Shown piece after piece: positions 34,141 through 47,190 of a stretch of 64,000 nt of DNA. Within the stretch, counting starts at the first letter, position 1. Every line of letters begins with the position of its first letter. Source of the stretch: Bradysia coprophila (Eukaryota; Arthropoda; Insecta; Diptera; Sciaridae). The translations under genes and the position numbers were made by a program. Where the stretch lies: assembly GCF_014529535.1 (NCBI RefSeq), contig NW_023503409.1, positions 10,850,390-10,914,389 on the forward strand. The letters are read 5' to 3'. The notes below the pieces were generated by a model, which worked only from the letters and a program-made list of their open reading frames with translations, was not told the origin of the DNA and did no database searches.

Positions 34141-36660
34141 TACAATAAATAAAAATCGTCCACTCTATTCCTTCCCAACGTTCCAAGAATACATGCTGCG
34201 TTTCCTCTTTGAATAGCAATTGAAATTCTTTGCAATAAGTAATCTGTTGAACGCTTTTCCCCTGATGCTTTTTTCATCAAAGATCCTAATTTCGTGACAA
34301 ATTTCTTTGTTTCTGAGCCCATGCAACCTAAAGATTCAAAACCAAGCGGGGTGAATAAATAATTTTCTTTAAGTTTTCTATAATGATTATGCTTTAATCT
34401 CTTCGCTTTCTCTGCAATTGAGCGTGCTTTTTTAGAAGTTTCACCAATGTGTGAAGGAGCCAACGTATCACGCACTGTCACATCCCATAAAAGAGATTTA
34501 CCATGACTCCACGGAATTAGAGTCATACCATTTCTTTACCAGGTCTTTTACCGTCATCTCTAGAAATTCCTGGTGGCTGCAACAAAGTTGGAACATCTGC
34601 AGCAGAAAAAGCATTAGAAAACTCTTTGTTTACAGAATCATGTCGCGGCGTTATCCCTGTCTTAAGCTTGCATGATAAGCCATGCAAACCGTCCTTTTTA
34701 ACTAACTCACCACAGACACACCTATACTCCTCGCATAATTGGGATCCTAAACGCAGACCAACAGCAATTCTTGCAGCATTGTTATCTAAGAGCAAACCTA
34801 GCTGACTCGACGGAACAACTTGCAGCCACATTGAAGATTCTTTAGTAGATGACGCAAGCAGTCTCGCACGATCAACAGATTCACCAGATTCAAACATCCC
34901 ACTAAACTTGCTATTGACCAACGGAGAGTCCCAATTCTTCTGTACCGTCCTCTCATCATCGCTATCTGGAATCAAATTCACTAGGAATCGAACTCAGAGT
35001 TCCCACGGCTTAGGAAGGCTCCTAAAATTAGGAATTTTAGGAAATTTTAAAGGCAATTTTAGGAGATTTGGAAGGTAATTTTAGGAGAATTTTAGGAGGA
35101 ATTTTTTTAAAATGTGGGAAAGGTTGTATAAGTAATTTCCGGAGGAATTTTTGCTCTGTTTCTCTGTTTCTCATACACTTCGTAAAATACTAAAAATGTT
35201 TAAGAAAATTGACAAAAAGTTATTTTTTTTTTTGTCAAAACATATTTTTCCTTATGTAGTTTAATAATTGAAACTTTTATGATTTCCTCTTTTCTGACGC
35301 TAGTCTCGACTAGCCAGCAACTGATCCTTTATCAGGTTTTTCTTGTCGTCTGCGCCTTTCGAATTAACAAGATTCACCATAATTTTGTTTCCATCATTTA
35401 TCAGCTCTTGTGCACTAAAAAGTTTTTTTTCTACTGGATCTGGAGAGATTTCTCGATATCGGAAAGTTTTTCTGAACTCGATTTTTTTTGTGAAGATGCT
35501 TTATTGAGATTATCTTCCGCCTCTTTATTCTTAAGAAGTAGTACCTTCTCGACTTTTCGTTGTTCGAGAAAAGTAAAGTACATTGGAGCACATCTGGAAA
35601 ATACGTCGATTCATTAGGAAGTTAGTGACGTTTATATTATTCAATGTGTCCTTAAACGTTCGAAGTGACACGATAGTCGCATCTTCTAACAAACTGCGAT
35701 CCTCGATAATGTATTTATTTTCGCTAAATCCACGTTCAGGATCGCTATTTGCATGACTCAAAGAAAGGAGTGCTTTCGCAAGTTGAGTCAGGTTCATACT
35801 GAAGTTCAAATTCATTGCCGCATAATTTTGCTGTTTTTACCGTTTTTAGTTTTTCAGTATTATTAAAAAATTTCTTCGAGAGTGTGAGCTCATTTTAGGA
35901 ATTTTAGGAGTTTTAGAAGATTTTAGGAGATTTTAGGAGGATTTGGTCCATTTTATGAATTTTATGAATTTTAGGAGGAGTGGGAACTCTGCGAACTTAC
36001 TAATCCCAAAATACTATCATCGATAACCTTAATAGTAAACCTACTCAAAATCTCATTAGACAGACTGGACGTCGAATACACAGACGACAGATACGCAGGA
36101 AGTGCTAATTCCTCAACTTTCCGAATACCTAATCCACCGTGAGCTAACGGTAGGGTTCCTGATCCCAAGAAAAATCTAACAGCCTAACATTAGTAATCGC
36201 CTCAAGCGTCGATCGAAAAACTTCATCTACATTCTTCAAACAAGTACTCAGAGAAAATGCCTTAGAAGTACGCAACAAATAGTTAAACCTACAGCTTCCT
36301 AAAGACTTCCTAAAAACGCACAAAGCCGGATGGACATCCAACCCTGGCAACAAAGCTGATATCTCAGCATACATATTAGCCTTATCCCCTTCAGAAGCGT
36401 TAACAAAAAAAACTCACACTTCTTCGCAATCAGTGGCAAACCTGACAACGCACAAATGTATAACACTTTCCTAATATCTTCCATCACCACTGAAAGAACA
36501 TCACCAACTGAACCATCATCTAAATACCAACCATTAAGTCTTGACAAAAGAGAGTGCGTCATTCTCATAATGCCAATACAAAAACCAGGTGGACCCAATG
36601 GATCACCCTGTTGAAACCCCCTCTTCGACAACAATATCTCATCAAGATAATAAAGATTCG
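34141..36660 (-). mobile_element. reverse-transcriptase retroelement remnant, split by a hAT insertion
   Basis: Minus-strand pieces encode parts of one retroelement protein. At 36634-36299 a polymerase palm segment has FQQGDPLGPPGF and the catalytic loop YLDDG. Toward the 3' end, at 34981-34140, a domain with RIAVGLRLGSQLC, CVCGELVKKDGLHGLSC and ISIAIQRGNAACILGTLGRN follows; it commonly travels with this polymerase type in invertebrate genomes. The element is broken in several places and has no intact long frame. The clade is uncertain: it looks like a non-LTR type, but I cannot exclude another retroelement class. A hAT-type DNA transposon sits inside it. Confidence 0.75.
34995..35991 (-). 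mobile_element. hAT-family DNA transposon relic (997 bp)
   Basis: The ends CAGAGTTCCCAC and GTGGGAACTCTG-like form 11-12-bp TIRs, flanked on both sides by CGAACT (six bases visible; hAT elements normally duplicate eight). On the minus strand 35815-35531 encodes the hAT C-terminal dimerisation region (LSLSHANSDPERGFSENKYI). The N-terminal and catalytic parts are gone, so it is an internally deleted, non-autonomous copy. The sub-terminal sequence is rich in TTTTAGGA repeats. Confidence 0.82.
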
Positions 36661-36947
36661 AAAAAATCCTATAAGACTGTAGCTTATTCCGTTGTCAAGA
36701 TATAATAGAAAATCGCATGTAAAGTGGGGAAAACTACGGCATACATGGAATCCAACCAGTGCCAACTTTCTGGAATTTTTTTTTAAGTTCTTGGAATTCC
36801 TGTTCTTACGAATTTTGAGAATTTTCAAGTTCTTGAAGAAATTTAATTCTTGAAATTATTAATTTATTCACGCTGAATCCAGTGAATTTTGCAATGAAAA
36901 AGAAATTTGAAGGACAACACACTTTTGAAATGGGGAGGCGACATTTC
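36661..36947. other. short spacer between retroelement and element D
   Basis: About 290 bp of A/T-rich DNA with TTCTTGAATT-type low-complexity sequence. No gene or repeat is recognised. Confidence 0.35.
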
Positions 36948-38083
36948 CAAGGTAAACATAGCTAACGCCGACCCGTACGAAACACCTATTCGTATCAAAA
37001 GCCTTTACTGTGAAACTCTTCATTTCTTTTACTTCATTCTCTACTGAAAAGCTATTCGCCCTTTAAAATCACTTACATTATCTTTCTTTGCCTTGTTAGC
37101 ATATACAAATAAATTGCCGGAGGCAATATAGACAGCCCCATACGAAGTCAACTTTCATAAATTCCTATTTAAACAGCTATATACCGCTATATTTACCTAT
37201 ATTTCACTGTAAATAAACATTTCATAGAGGAATATGCTATTATATAGCTCTATATGCCTGTATATAGCTCAATATAGGTGAATATAGATGTCCATATATG
37301 TAATGCCTGAAACACCCCACACACAAAACAAATTATTTCCATGTTAACAGAAACTCTCTAAGTACCATTTTTCCCAAGATATATCACTTTTATTAAAATC
37401 CAATATGCCCACCGGCAGCCATTTTGTTAGGAGGGAAATTTTACCGACGCTTTACATTCGTTAATACCTTTCAAACAAAAAAAAATTCATGAAATTCGGT
37501 CAAAATTTACTCCAAGAGACCTAGCTCACGCTCCGGAGAACATAATTTCAAAAACTTTTTTTTTCCCTGATTGGTACGGTCAATACCTATCTAATAAAGT
37601 GAAATATGTTCAAATTTGGCCGACCTACAAGAAAAAACTGCTTCCCGCCCTGTGCCTGTTTCACACCAAGGGGTCTAACTCACGAGTCGGTCATCCGATT
37701 TCCATAAACTTTTTTTTTGTCGATCGGTATTGTAAATACCTTTTATTTGACGTATCACTTACAAGTTTAACGTTTGAATGTCCGGAGATATCTTCTAAAA
37801 ACCGTAAAGCACTTATTGGGCCACAGCTCGGGAAGGGTCGATCCAAAATCACTCATCTTCGAACTTAGCCTGTCTTTTGACATTACCAAACGGGAAAAAA
37901 AGAATTTTCAAAATCGGATGCGTTTTACTCAAGTTATCGTGCAGACGGACAGACGGACATTTTTTTTCACTGATTTCGCATCTCTAGACAAACACAATAG
38001 GTTTCCCCTTACTCAGGGAGTCCAATTCGACGTGTTACGGACGTATGCGTAAACGCATAAGACCCCAGTACTTCGTACGGGTC
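36948..38083. mobile_element. element D, copy 1 (GACCCGTACGAA inverted ends)
   Basis: The ends GACCCGTACGAA (36970) and TTCGTACGGGTC (38083) are inverted. Identity to copy 2 at 48195 runs across about 1.1 kb and continues some 20 bp beyond the left terminal motif (AACATAGCTAACGCC), so the true boundary on that side is at or before 36955. The interior includes an AT-rich tract of GCTATATA-like repeats (37170-37300) and a segment with GAAATTCGGTCAAAATTTAC. No transposase was recognised. Confidence 0.75.
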
Positions 38084-38086
38084 TAA

Positions 38087-38244
38087 ATATAGTGTGGAGG
38101 TAAGGCTATATTTTATAACCGAATCAGATCTGCAGTTGCAAGAAAGTTCGACACGAACGCCATCTCATCCCTTCGTTAAAAGCAAAAAAAAGGAATATAA
38201 AGTCGGATCAAACTGATGTGCAAGCATTACCTCCACACTATATC
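38087..38244. repeat. small MITE abutting element D
   Basis: ATATAGTGTGGAGGTAA and TTACCTCCACACTATAT form perfect 17-bp inverted ends. About 120 bp of unique interior contains AAAGCAAAAAAAAGGAATA. It starts three bases after element D ends. Confidence 0.7.
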
Positions 38245-38937
38245 TACCTTGTTTTTATTATCGTTAGTAAATTTTAAAATATTGTCGGAAAATGATAATA
38301 TCGTTTTTGGAACGATAATATCGTTTCTCGAACGATAGTAAATCGTTTCTGACGATATTGACAGTGTAGAAATGACCCGCCACCTTCGAAATCACTTCCA
38401 GAATTCGATAAGATCTTGAAAACAATGACGATCGATTAGTGCAGGATTCCAAATGTTCAGCCTGAACGCGCCCACCTTAATATACTACAGATGAAACCAA
38501 TGTTTGCAATTCATTTCCTTTTATTTCTTTCTCTTTTTTTGTTTCTTTAATTTTAAGTTTGACAACAACATTAAACTTTTATTCAGGCTCATCAAACTCA
38601 GGAAAATGTTAAATTCTTTTTTTTTTGTCTTACACTCAAACTCAAACTCTAAGTTTCCTTAAAAATTAAGATTTTTGGGGTTTTTCGTTTTTAATTCTTT
38701 CTTTTTTTTATTTTTATTTTTAAGCTAAAATATAATTTAAAGTTGAATGCGAACCTTTTAATACAAAAAGAGGAAATTGTTGCCACTTTTCAAACAGTTT
38801 TAGTAAATTAATTCTCGTAATTTAATGCCTTGCATTTATATAAATAAGATGAATAAATATTTAAATTAAAATGGAATGATTTGTTGTGTCGGTTGTTTGT
38901 TCATTATTTGTTCTTAGTATCTATTAAATTAAACCAT
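38245..38937. other. 3' region of the GABA transporter gene
   Basis: Bases 38277-38362 carry a fragment of the CGATAATATCGT family. The remaining A/T-rich block (38500-38937) likely holds the transporter's 3' untranslated region; an ATAAAT run near 38840-38860 could serve as polyadenylation signal. Confidence 0.4.
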
Positions 38938-41900
38938 TTACAGTGAGTACAATTCAGCCTGCTTTTGTGCATCAGCTTGCATTTTCTCCCTTAGCGTTGC
39001 AACGTCTTCATCAATACGAACGATCAATCGAATTTTCTGCGAATTAAATAAACCAAACAATTAGACATTGACGTCACAGCCATGAGGGGGAATTCGGCTT
39101 CAACCGACTCACCGTTTCACGATCACCGGGTGTGTTTCTCCACAACCAGATCATATAGCCGGGTATACATAACATCGACGACAGAGCGGTGAACCAACCG
39201 AATGCATGAGCCCACCATGGATATTCGTATCCTAAGTATTTAATCGGAGTAAATTGGACCAAGTTGAAGAAGAAGACGCCCTGAGAATGCAGTGCGAGAG
39301 ATTAGGACAATTAATTCTCGACCAAAAGAAAACCCATTTCACACATACAATGCAAATGCACGGTGTTGTAATAGTCCAGCAAAATTTCCACCATGCCATT
39401 GGGTAGTATCCAATCATGTCTTTGATGCCATCGTAAAATCGGTTAACACCGAATGCCCATGAGATCGACACACATTCGAAGAATATCAAAAATAGCAAAC
39501 AGAAACCACTAACCGCATACGAATCAAGGATTTGGAACACGTACATACCACCCTAAGGATCAGGCATGTCACTGTACGTCTCAACATTGTCACACAAAAG
39601 TGTCCGTATTTACCTGAGATATACACGAAAATCCAACCAAGTAACTGATGAAGCACACAACCGCAATGAATATCTCTTTACGACGACGCAAAAGTTGTGG
39701 CCACTCATCAATAACGGCCGTAATGAAACCTTCCATTGTGCAGAACTGAGAGTCGAGACCAATTAACAAAAGCATGAAGAAAAACAGACACGCCCACAAC
39801 GGTGATCCAGGTAGTTGAAGTACTGCTGACGGATAAGCTAAAAATGCCAATCCAGGACCTAAGGTGGAAGGGAATTAGAATGAATTTCGGGGCATATTTG
39901 ACTCCTCGACGTTAAATAGTTATGAAATGTTGAAATTCCTTTACAAATGCAAGGACCCGACGATGCCCGTTGCAGAAGGCATCAGTTGCTTTTGGAATTC
40001 CTAAAATTTAAATAAAAGATAAAATTACCGGATGCTGCTACTTCGGCCACGGGACGTTGCTGTTCGTGTGCCATAAAACCAACAACGGAGAATATTACGA
40101 ATCCAGCAAACATACTGGTGCTAGAGTTTACCGTACACACAATCAGAGCATCTCTGACAAATTTTTGAAAGAAAAATTTCCGTTAAACTATGCTGTGACG
40201 TGAATATAATATAACGCGAGACCACTCACTTGTACACGTTGTTGTTGAATTTATTATAGCTACCAAGTGCGACCAATGTACCCAAGCCGAGACCGTACGA
40301 AAAGAAGATCTGTGTCACCGCATCAATCCACACCTAATGGCAAAACAATTTTTCTCTCAAATTTCATCTTTGACTCATCGATCGACTAATTATCGTACCT
40401 CAGATTCTGACAATTTCGAAAAGTTGGGAATCACATAAAACCGTATGCCATCCATGGCTCCCGGCAAAGTGATTCCACGAATCAGCAATATTGTTAGGAG
40501 GAAGTAGGGAAACAGGGCAGTGAAATAAACAACTTTTCCCGTCCATTTCACACCTTTCCATATACAGAAGTAGCACAGAATCCACACCAACAGTAATGTC
40601 CCGGCCAATTCCCATCGAATTCCACCAACGTGTTCGATGCCTGGTGATATTTGCAGTGCTCGGCGTCTGTAATCGAACATTGAAATTATGGTAGATCGAG
40701 CTGGCAATGCTGACAGAGAATTCCAATTCTTACTCCCAGAACTCTTTGACCGGATCGGTAAGGGCCGAACTGGACACATTTGATCCAGATGCAAGTGAGC
40801 ACACTTTCGTTAAGGACGAATTAACAAATGTTTCCCAGCAGTGAAGATCCTTTCTTGCGTACGGATTGACACAGTTTACAGTATTCCAATAATTGTCGCA
40901 CGTACGCCATGGTACATCTAGGATTTGAACTCTCTTAAATTTTGGTTTTACGAAAACGTTTAAATTCGAAAGCTTCGAAAGGAAAGCTCTCGAAAGCTAA
41001 GTCAATTCTTGTGCAGAAGAATAACAAATATGTGTGTCGTTCACACTGGTACACTTCCTACACCATCAAGCAATGCTTACCTGCACGAAGCGACATAAAG
41101 AAGTAGAAAACGGCCCATGCCAATATGACAATGTAATAAACATTCATCCAGCATGACATCACCGCTGCAGCGTATCCGATACCTAAAATGTTTCAGGTCA
41201 TTTACTGTCTGTGATCTAGAAACAAAATGTTGGTCGTCAACCTTTGAAAATTGGTGCAATTTTGAACACGCCTAAACCGCCTATCGTCAACATTTGTCCC
41301 ATTGCCAGTTCCATGAAAAACATCGGTATACCAGCTAAGAACAGTGTAAGAAAATATGGCACAAGAAACGCACCGCCACCATTTTTATAACACAGATACG
41401 GAAAACGCCACACATTACCCAAACCAATAGCCAAACCCACCACCGATAAAATAAAGTCTAACTTACTGGACCAAGAACCTCGTTCAGGTAAATTGCATTT
41501 GGTTATCTACTCGAACAGGGGAAAAATTGGTTAAATTTTGATGAAGAGATTTTAGGACAAGCAGAGGGATAGATATGTTAATCATGCTAAAGGAATAGAG
41601 GAATTTTTAGTCGGACTTAAATCAATTTAGTTACTGCATAGCGCTGCTATGGCTATAAATGCATTAGGTTTATCAACGCACTGCACGCATTTAGTGACAT
41701 CTACCAAATAGAGTACAATTTCTTAACAGTGCCAATATTTGTGTGATACACTGTCCCGTTTCTGTACTCTATTTAGAAAACCATTCATGCTTGAAGCTCG
41801 CTACGTTTAACCATTTGATTAATGTTGTCGATGAGCTCACCTGTTGATTTGACTTATTTGAATCTGGATTTCGTAAGGCCGGTAATTCAATGGATTCGTC

Positions 41901-41960
41901 TTGAGAATTGTGAACGACGAGTACTTCGTCACATGCTAAATGAGTAGCGCCCTCCGTCAT
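38938..41960 (-). CDS. Gat: sodium/chloride-dependent GABA transporter (SLC6)
   Basis: Eleven exons: 41960-41841, 41506-41242, 41182-41081, 40917-40734, 40666-40399, 40333-40230, 40153-40029, 39858-39614, 39552-39349, 39280-39113 and 39036-38938; all phases agree, giving 627 residues. Twelve membrane helices follow the SLC6 plan. TM1 has the ion/substrate motif [20 protein letters not shown]. The second outer loop has the paired cysteines of [10 protein letters not shown] and an NSS glycosylation site. TM7-8 show FNNNVYKDALIV and [20 protein letters not shown], and TM10-11 [15 protein letters not shown] and [16 protein letters not shown]; these match insect GABA transporters better than monoamine or amino-acid branches. 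It takes GABA back into glia or neurons with Na+ and Cl-. The N-terminal exon (40 residues, acidic) is variable, as usual. Confidence 0.93.
41665..41800. repeat. diverged MITE of the 32019 family in transporter intron 1
   Basis: ATCAACGCACTGCACGCATT on the left and TGCTTGAAGCTCG on the right, with AAATAGAGTAC and GTACTCTATTTAG inside, form a worn inverted pair related to the 32019 element. Confidence 0.45.
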
Positions 41961-44900
41961 TCTTCAATTTTCGTTCTGGAAATTCAAAAAAATGATTTCT
42001 TAATATGTTCGAATTGAGTTTGGGTTTTTAAATTGTCTTGCCACAGAATGTCGTCACTGCGAAGCTTTTTTTAACAAAAATTTTGTGAAGTACTAGATTA
42101 GGTGAAATTTTTCTTAAATATTTACCAGTTTGTGTAGGATTGCATTGAGAAAAGTAACGTATAGTTGGAAAGAGGAGTCTTCGCAAGTTAGTTTGGCTAT
42201 TCGTAAGAGTTCAATTTTTCGAAGTTTAATTCTCAAAGTTTTCAAGTTGCCAGTGGTAATAAAATGAACTTAATGTCCGTTGTACGCGATACAGATACAG
42301 ATGAGTAATTTACCAATTAATATTATTTAAGAGGTAAAATCATGGCTATGTCTGACTCACGTCTGATATTTTCCACAATTCTTCCGATTAATCATCATCA
42401 AAAGGATGTCATTTTTCCACAAAATTCAAACAATCAGCGAATTGGTCATCAACAACGCGTTCACAATTTTTAATGTTTCGACATAACTTACCAAGTTTCT
42501 ATTTTTATTTTTTGCGCCAGTTATAGCGGATATCACCAGTTAACCTATAGGAGTTAACAAAATTATGTGCGGTGATGATGATGACTTCAAGTGGCATTCA
42601 CGATTTGTTCAGTTTCAATTTCAATTTAGGGTTCTATATTATCGTCCATATTAAGCGAACGCATTGAGCGATATTATTACAATGTACGTTGATACACACA
42701 TCTCATATCACATACACCCATGGTGGAATTACGGCGAGTATCATTCTCAAATTTTGGGAATTTATTCGTTGCAGTGGAAAACAATTGTAAAATGAAAAAA
42801 AAACGTCAGGGAAGACAATTGAATTGAATCCAAATAAGGAGTCGCATTATTATTCAAGTAATTAACTAATGAACTGGCTTGGAAAGTCCAGGTCATAATT
42901 ATTGTCAGATAATCGAAGGAGGAACAAAAAAAAATTCAACAAAATCTCACCGAATTGTCCCACAACTTCCACTAGAGACTGTGTACTAATAACACCCAAC
43001 TTCATGAACGCTAATCGTGTACTTATTTGTTTTTTTTTGTACCATTCATAGAATACGACCGACATTTCATTTACTATTTACCATTATCCTCACACTTCCC
43101 CCTACATGTAAATTGTTAAATATATTTTCTAGTTCCGGTCAAATTACACATTACCGTAGCTATATGTTTCAATAAAAAAAAATCAAAATAATTCTGCTGC
43201 AGACATTCCTCATTTAAATGTTGGATTTTTTTTCGTTCATATACACACGGCTGTTACGTATTTAGTTTGTCATTAAATCGTCTTGTTGGAATTGAATGGT
43301 CTGAATTAAAGTTCTCTCTCATTTTTCGTATGTTTCAGTTGAACAAATTATCAAACGCAAAGTTTCCGAAATATGTTTATCCAATTGCTAAGGTTAACGA
43401 ATCTTTAAGTTCGACTGAATGTTCAATTAGCATAAAAGTTGAAGCAAAATTTTAGATTCAGTACCGATGAATCGTGTGTCGTAGACACAATTCTTTCGGT
43501 ATTCTTGAGCGACAGTGCTACGAACCAAATAGCATCGTAGCTTCAACGAACTTTCTATGTCATAGTCATAGCCTCTACCCTGCTTGTATTTTATTCGGTC
43601 AATATGTTATACGTTTATAGGTACAGTGCGAGTGAGTGTTAACATTTTTTGTTCCCAAATGAATTAATTCTTGTGTAAACAAATTTACGTTCATCCGGTC
43701 ATCATCTAAATTTGAAGTTCATTTTTCATAGATTCTAATTTAGACTTGTCATTCTTTCGAAACATTCTCATGTGTTTTTTGCTGAGAAGACACGAAAATG
43801 CTAGAAAAATGATAACGCCCATGGTTGAGTGTTCTTTGTTCATCTAAAGAAGAACTATTGTAAGGGTCTCGGGATGCGCTTTGGTGGCGTTCAACGTAGG
43901 TAAGAAACCGAATTTACTTCATCTTCTATATCGATAATTACGCCAAAAGTTAGGCCATGTTAATCTTATATACATAGCAGAATATATGTTAAAACTGATG
44001 AAGTTGAAGAGTTTTCGATCAGTCTTTCATCGGAAGAAGTGAAATACTATTCTGGTGAAGAAACAGTGAGACTACAAATCATCTGTTATCGACTCGCAAT
44101 GAGAAATGAAAACTATAACCGCCAGTAATCATATGACGAAACGAATGAAGTAAAAGATTTTGTAAGGGGGAAACCATTTTGATTAAGCAAAAATTTTGTC
44201 TCGACTAATCAGTGAATTCTTCGATGATTAACATTGATTAATCTCTATTTCAGCAGCATTTTGCAAGAACCATGTTTAGAAGACATTTTTTAAATGTTAA
44301 AAACTTGGTTACTACAAAATGGTGTCCATTTTACGTTGAAAAAAAAATCAATTAATTCACGACATAGATTCATCATGTTAATCATCTAAAAGATTTCCAA
44401 CCCCCAGATTTTAAATCAATTACTTTTAACAAAAGAAGTAACAGATTCAATAATTACGTCCAAGTTTTTCATCCTCTACAGGATCCTGTACAGCGTAGAA
44501 CAACACAGCTCCAAATAAATTAGATGGAAAATATTATCCGAACTTAAATGAATTTTGTTAAATTCTATATCTGAGCATCAATCTGAGAATCATATTAAGT
44601 AAATGAGAACAATGAAAACTATTCGACATTGAATTTAATCTCCGTTTTGTGTGCATTAACCGACTATGGTCAATATATTTGAACTCAAAAATGTGATCCA
44701 TTACTCAGGCAATATGTTCAATATTTGTCGCAATTAATTTGAAATGAATCTTGTTGTGCGACAGAGTAAATCATGTTGCAAATTTTGATACATAAGATCT
44801 AAAAATTAGTGAAAAATCAACGGCATTAGACGCAAGTATTTGATTCCATTGATTGTTAAGTTGACCTAAATATTGTTTTTCTATCCTCGGTGGGAGTCCC

Positions 44901-46800
44901 ACCGTGGGACTGAGGAGTTGCACATAACAAGTGGTCTCTTTTTTTGATAGTCTTAGAACCTATTCCCGATGTACCACATCTTATGTTTCTATGAATGACT
45001 CCTAATCGTCAGCATATTTTCTCATATTCACGTAGAACTGTAAAGCTGGAAATGTTCTGTTTAAAAAATGTGGCCAATCGATTATGACGACAAACACAAA
45101 CGAACACAAACGACACGCTCTGATTAATGTGACCTTATATATAGAGCAAAAACGTATGTTAAGCAAAATGAAGTAAAAGATTTGAAATCAATTTCCTGAA
45201 AACATTAAATCAAATGAAGTAATAGATCCAATAATGACACTGTCGATATAATTGCGCGCCTTGGAATGGTTAATATACATATTCTTCAAATTATATGTGA
45301 GTGATCATGCGGTCTACGTCCCATGCAACTAAGAACCAAAAGTATTTTTTTGGTTCTTTCAAGTAAAATTCGAAAATTCGAATGCAGTTGCTTACCTGAA
45401 GAAAAACAATTATTCCAAATATTCCAAGTCTTAGTTTGTCACTTTCGCGTTTAACTAATCTGCAATCCTGCCGTTATGACCCCGATACGTATTACGTTTC
45501 CGATAATGTACCAAACAATTTCAATTTGAATTTTCTTTTAAATTTCCGATTAATTTTTTATATTTTCCATCCTTAGAACCGTTGTTTCCGTATCAATAAT
45601 TGTCGAATGAAATGAAACTGATCAAATTAGCCTCGCAGGCATTTTCACAAAACTTATAATCTGATTCACTGTGCAGTTGTACGATTTGCATAACACGTAC
45701 AAATTCAATTGAAAGAAATTATGCAAATTTGATTAGAATCGAAAATAACACCGAGTCGGTTACAATGAGTGGAACATCAACTTCTGATTATTTCTTCTGT
45801 TTCGTTTCTGTTACTACTCTCGACGCACGGACCGTCTCGGTTTAGATTCACTAATCAACTGATTTCAGTTGAGTTGATATGAATGGTGACTGTAACAAGT
45901 TGACAACACTGATTACCTAACCCAAATAAGCGCAGAGCGACCACTGAAAAGTAAAACACTGATCCACAATCCTATATGGTTTGGATTAATAATATAACGA
46001 CACGATTACGGTGTGATTATCGTCATGATGATACATAGTACTTGGATGTATGGATGATGAAAATATATAATGTTCATCCGATGCGATAGTACCCATCATA
46101 TCCATCCATTCTGGTGTACGTTAGAAGTAGCAAACGATTCGAAATAAAACGAACAAATCTTCTTCCATTCCACTCTTGCAAATCATGGAAATAAATTTTT
46201 TTAGGTAGACAGGCAGGTATATGTACTGTGTGTACTGTGTACACTCATCTCAATATATTACAATAATAGCAGATAATGGTACGGCTAATGCAAAAAAAGA
46301 TGTAATGAGGCATTGTCGTTAGGGTTGAGTTGCAATCGGAATTGTTTTGTTGCTCTTTTATTGTCAACTCTAATTCGCTTTCATCGAACGACATTTAATT
46401 GTTGCTGAACGGACGACAAGTCAACAGGCTATGGAATATATAGTATAAAGTACAGCATTTCGAAGCGAGCGTAGCAATTCCATGCGGAATTTCTTTAAAT
46501 AACCCTGGTTTGATGTACATCGAACAACTTACGTTCTTCTAATTGTCGTTGTTTTGCTGCTCGTTATTCCATATCAAGCAGAAAAATTGTTACGATATTT
46601 GGGTTCCTGTATTTAATGTGTTTCCTTTTTCTTTAAACGGTATATTCAATCCGGTTGGGCCTTACAGCTGTGTAATCGTTACATTTTCGTCGAGATTTGT
46701 CTCCATTCATTCATTATTCAACGGGCTTTGGAGTTGGTGAGACGAACGAATGGATTTATTAAAAACAAGCAGTCAGAACAGTCGGAGCGTTTGCTGCGAC
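41961..46800. other. long gene-poor region upstream of Gat
   Basis: Nearly 5 kb of A/T-rich DNA without a supported gene. It probably contains the transporter's 5' untranslated exons and regulatory DNA. Small features: a hairpin GGTGGGAGTCCCACCGTGGGA near 44890, and short scattered phrases of AATGAAGTAAAAGATTT type at 44150, 44430, 45165 and 45215 (also at 20870 and inverted at 23485-23545), often in pairs 40-70 bp apart. Long frames are absent. Confidence 0.45.
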
Positions 46801-47190
46801 TGAGCCCCGTACGACCTGTAATCCTATTTCGTCCGTAGCTATAACACGTCCCGTAGCTCTAATATACCCGTAACCCTAATACGTCTACAACCCTCTTATG
46901 CTTCCGTAACCCTATTTCGTACTTGCAATTATTGTCTACCTAGCCCAAGAACGGCATGTGCAAATTTACTGAAATTGTTCATTTTTAAAATTGCGCATAG
47001 CGCAATTACGAAAGCCCGTACGAAGTACCTCTCAAACAAAACCAACAATTTACGACATTATTTTAAGAACCCGAAATTTTTTGTCAACTTTCTACGCGGT
47101 ATTCAATTACCTCTCAAATGAAACGAAAACTACCAAAATCGGATGAGATTTACTCGATTTATGTGCAAAAACCACGTAGGGCCTAGTAGC
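46801..47190. repeat. degenerate CCCGTAACCCTAATACGT repeats and element D-like fragment
   Basis: From 46801 to 46925 a roughly 18-20-bp unit (CCGTA-CCCTAATACGTC) repeats about six times with many changes. At 47010-47180, GCCCGTACGAAGTACCTCTC and GATGAGATTTACTCGATTTA resemble an end and interior of element D, but diverged. Confidence 0.5.

Noticed and set aside
34140-36660. Reading the retroelement remnant as an LTR or viral-type element
   Set aside because: No terminal repeats, capsid or envelope parts were seen. The polymerase motifs fit a non-LTR type better, though the clade remains unsure.
37599-38052. Frames inside element D, present in both copies
   Set aside because: They overlap one another in different frames, lack motifs, and recur only because the DNA is repeated.
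42862-43065. Short minus-strand frame upstream of Gat as an extra first exon
   Set aside because: It has no likeness to transporter N-termini, and the ATG at 41960 already gives a normal N-terminal exon in phase with exon 2.
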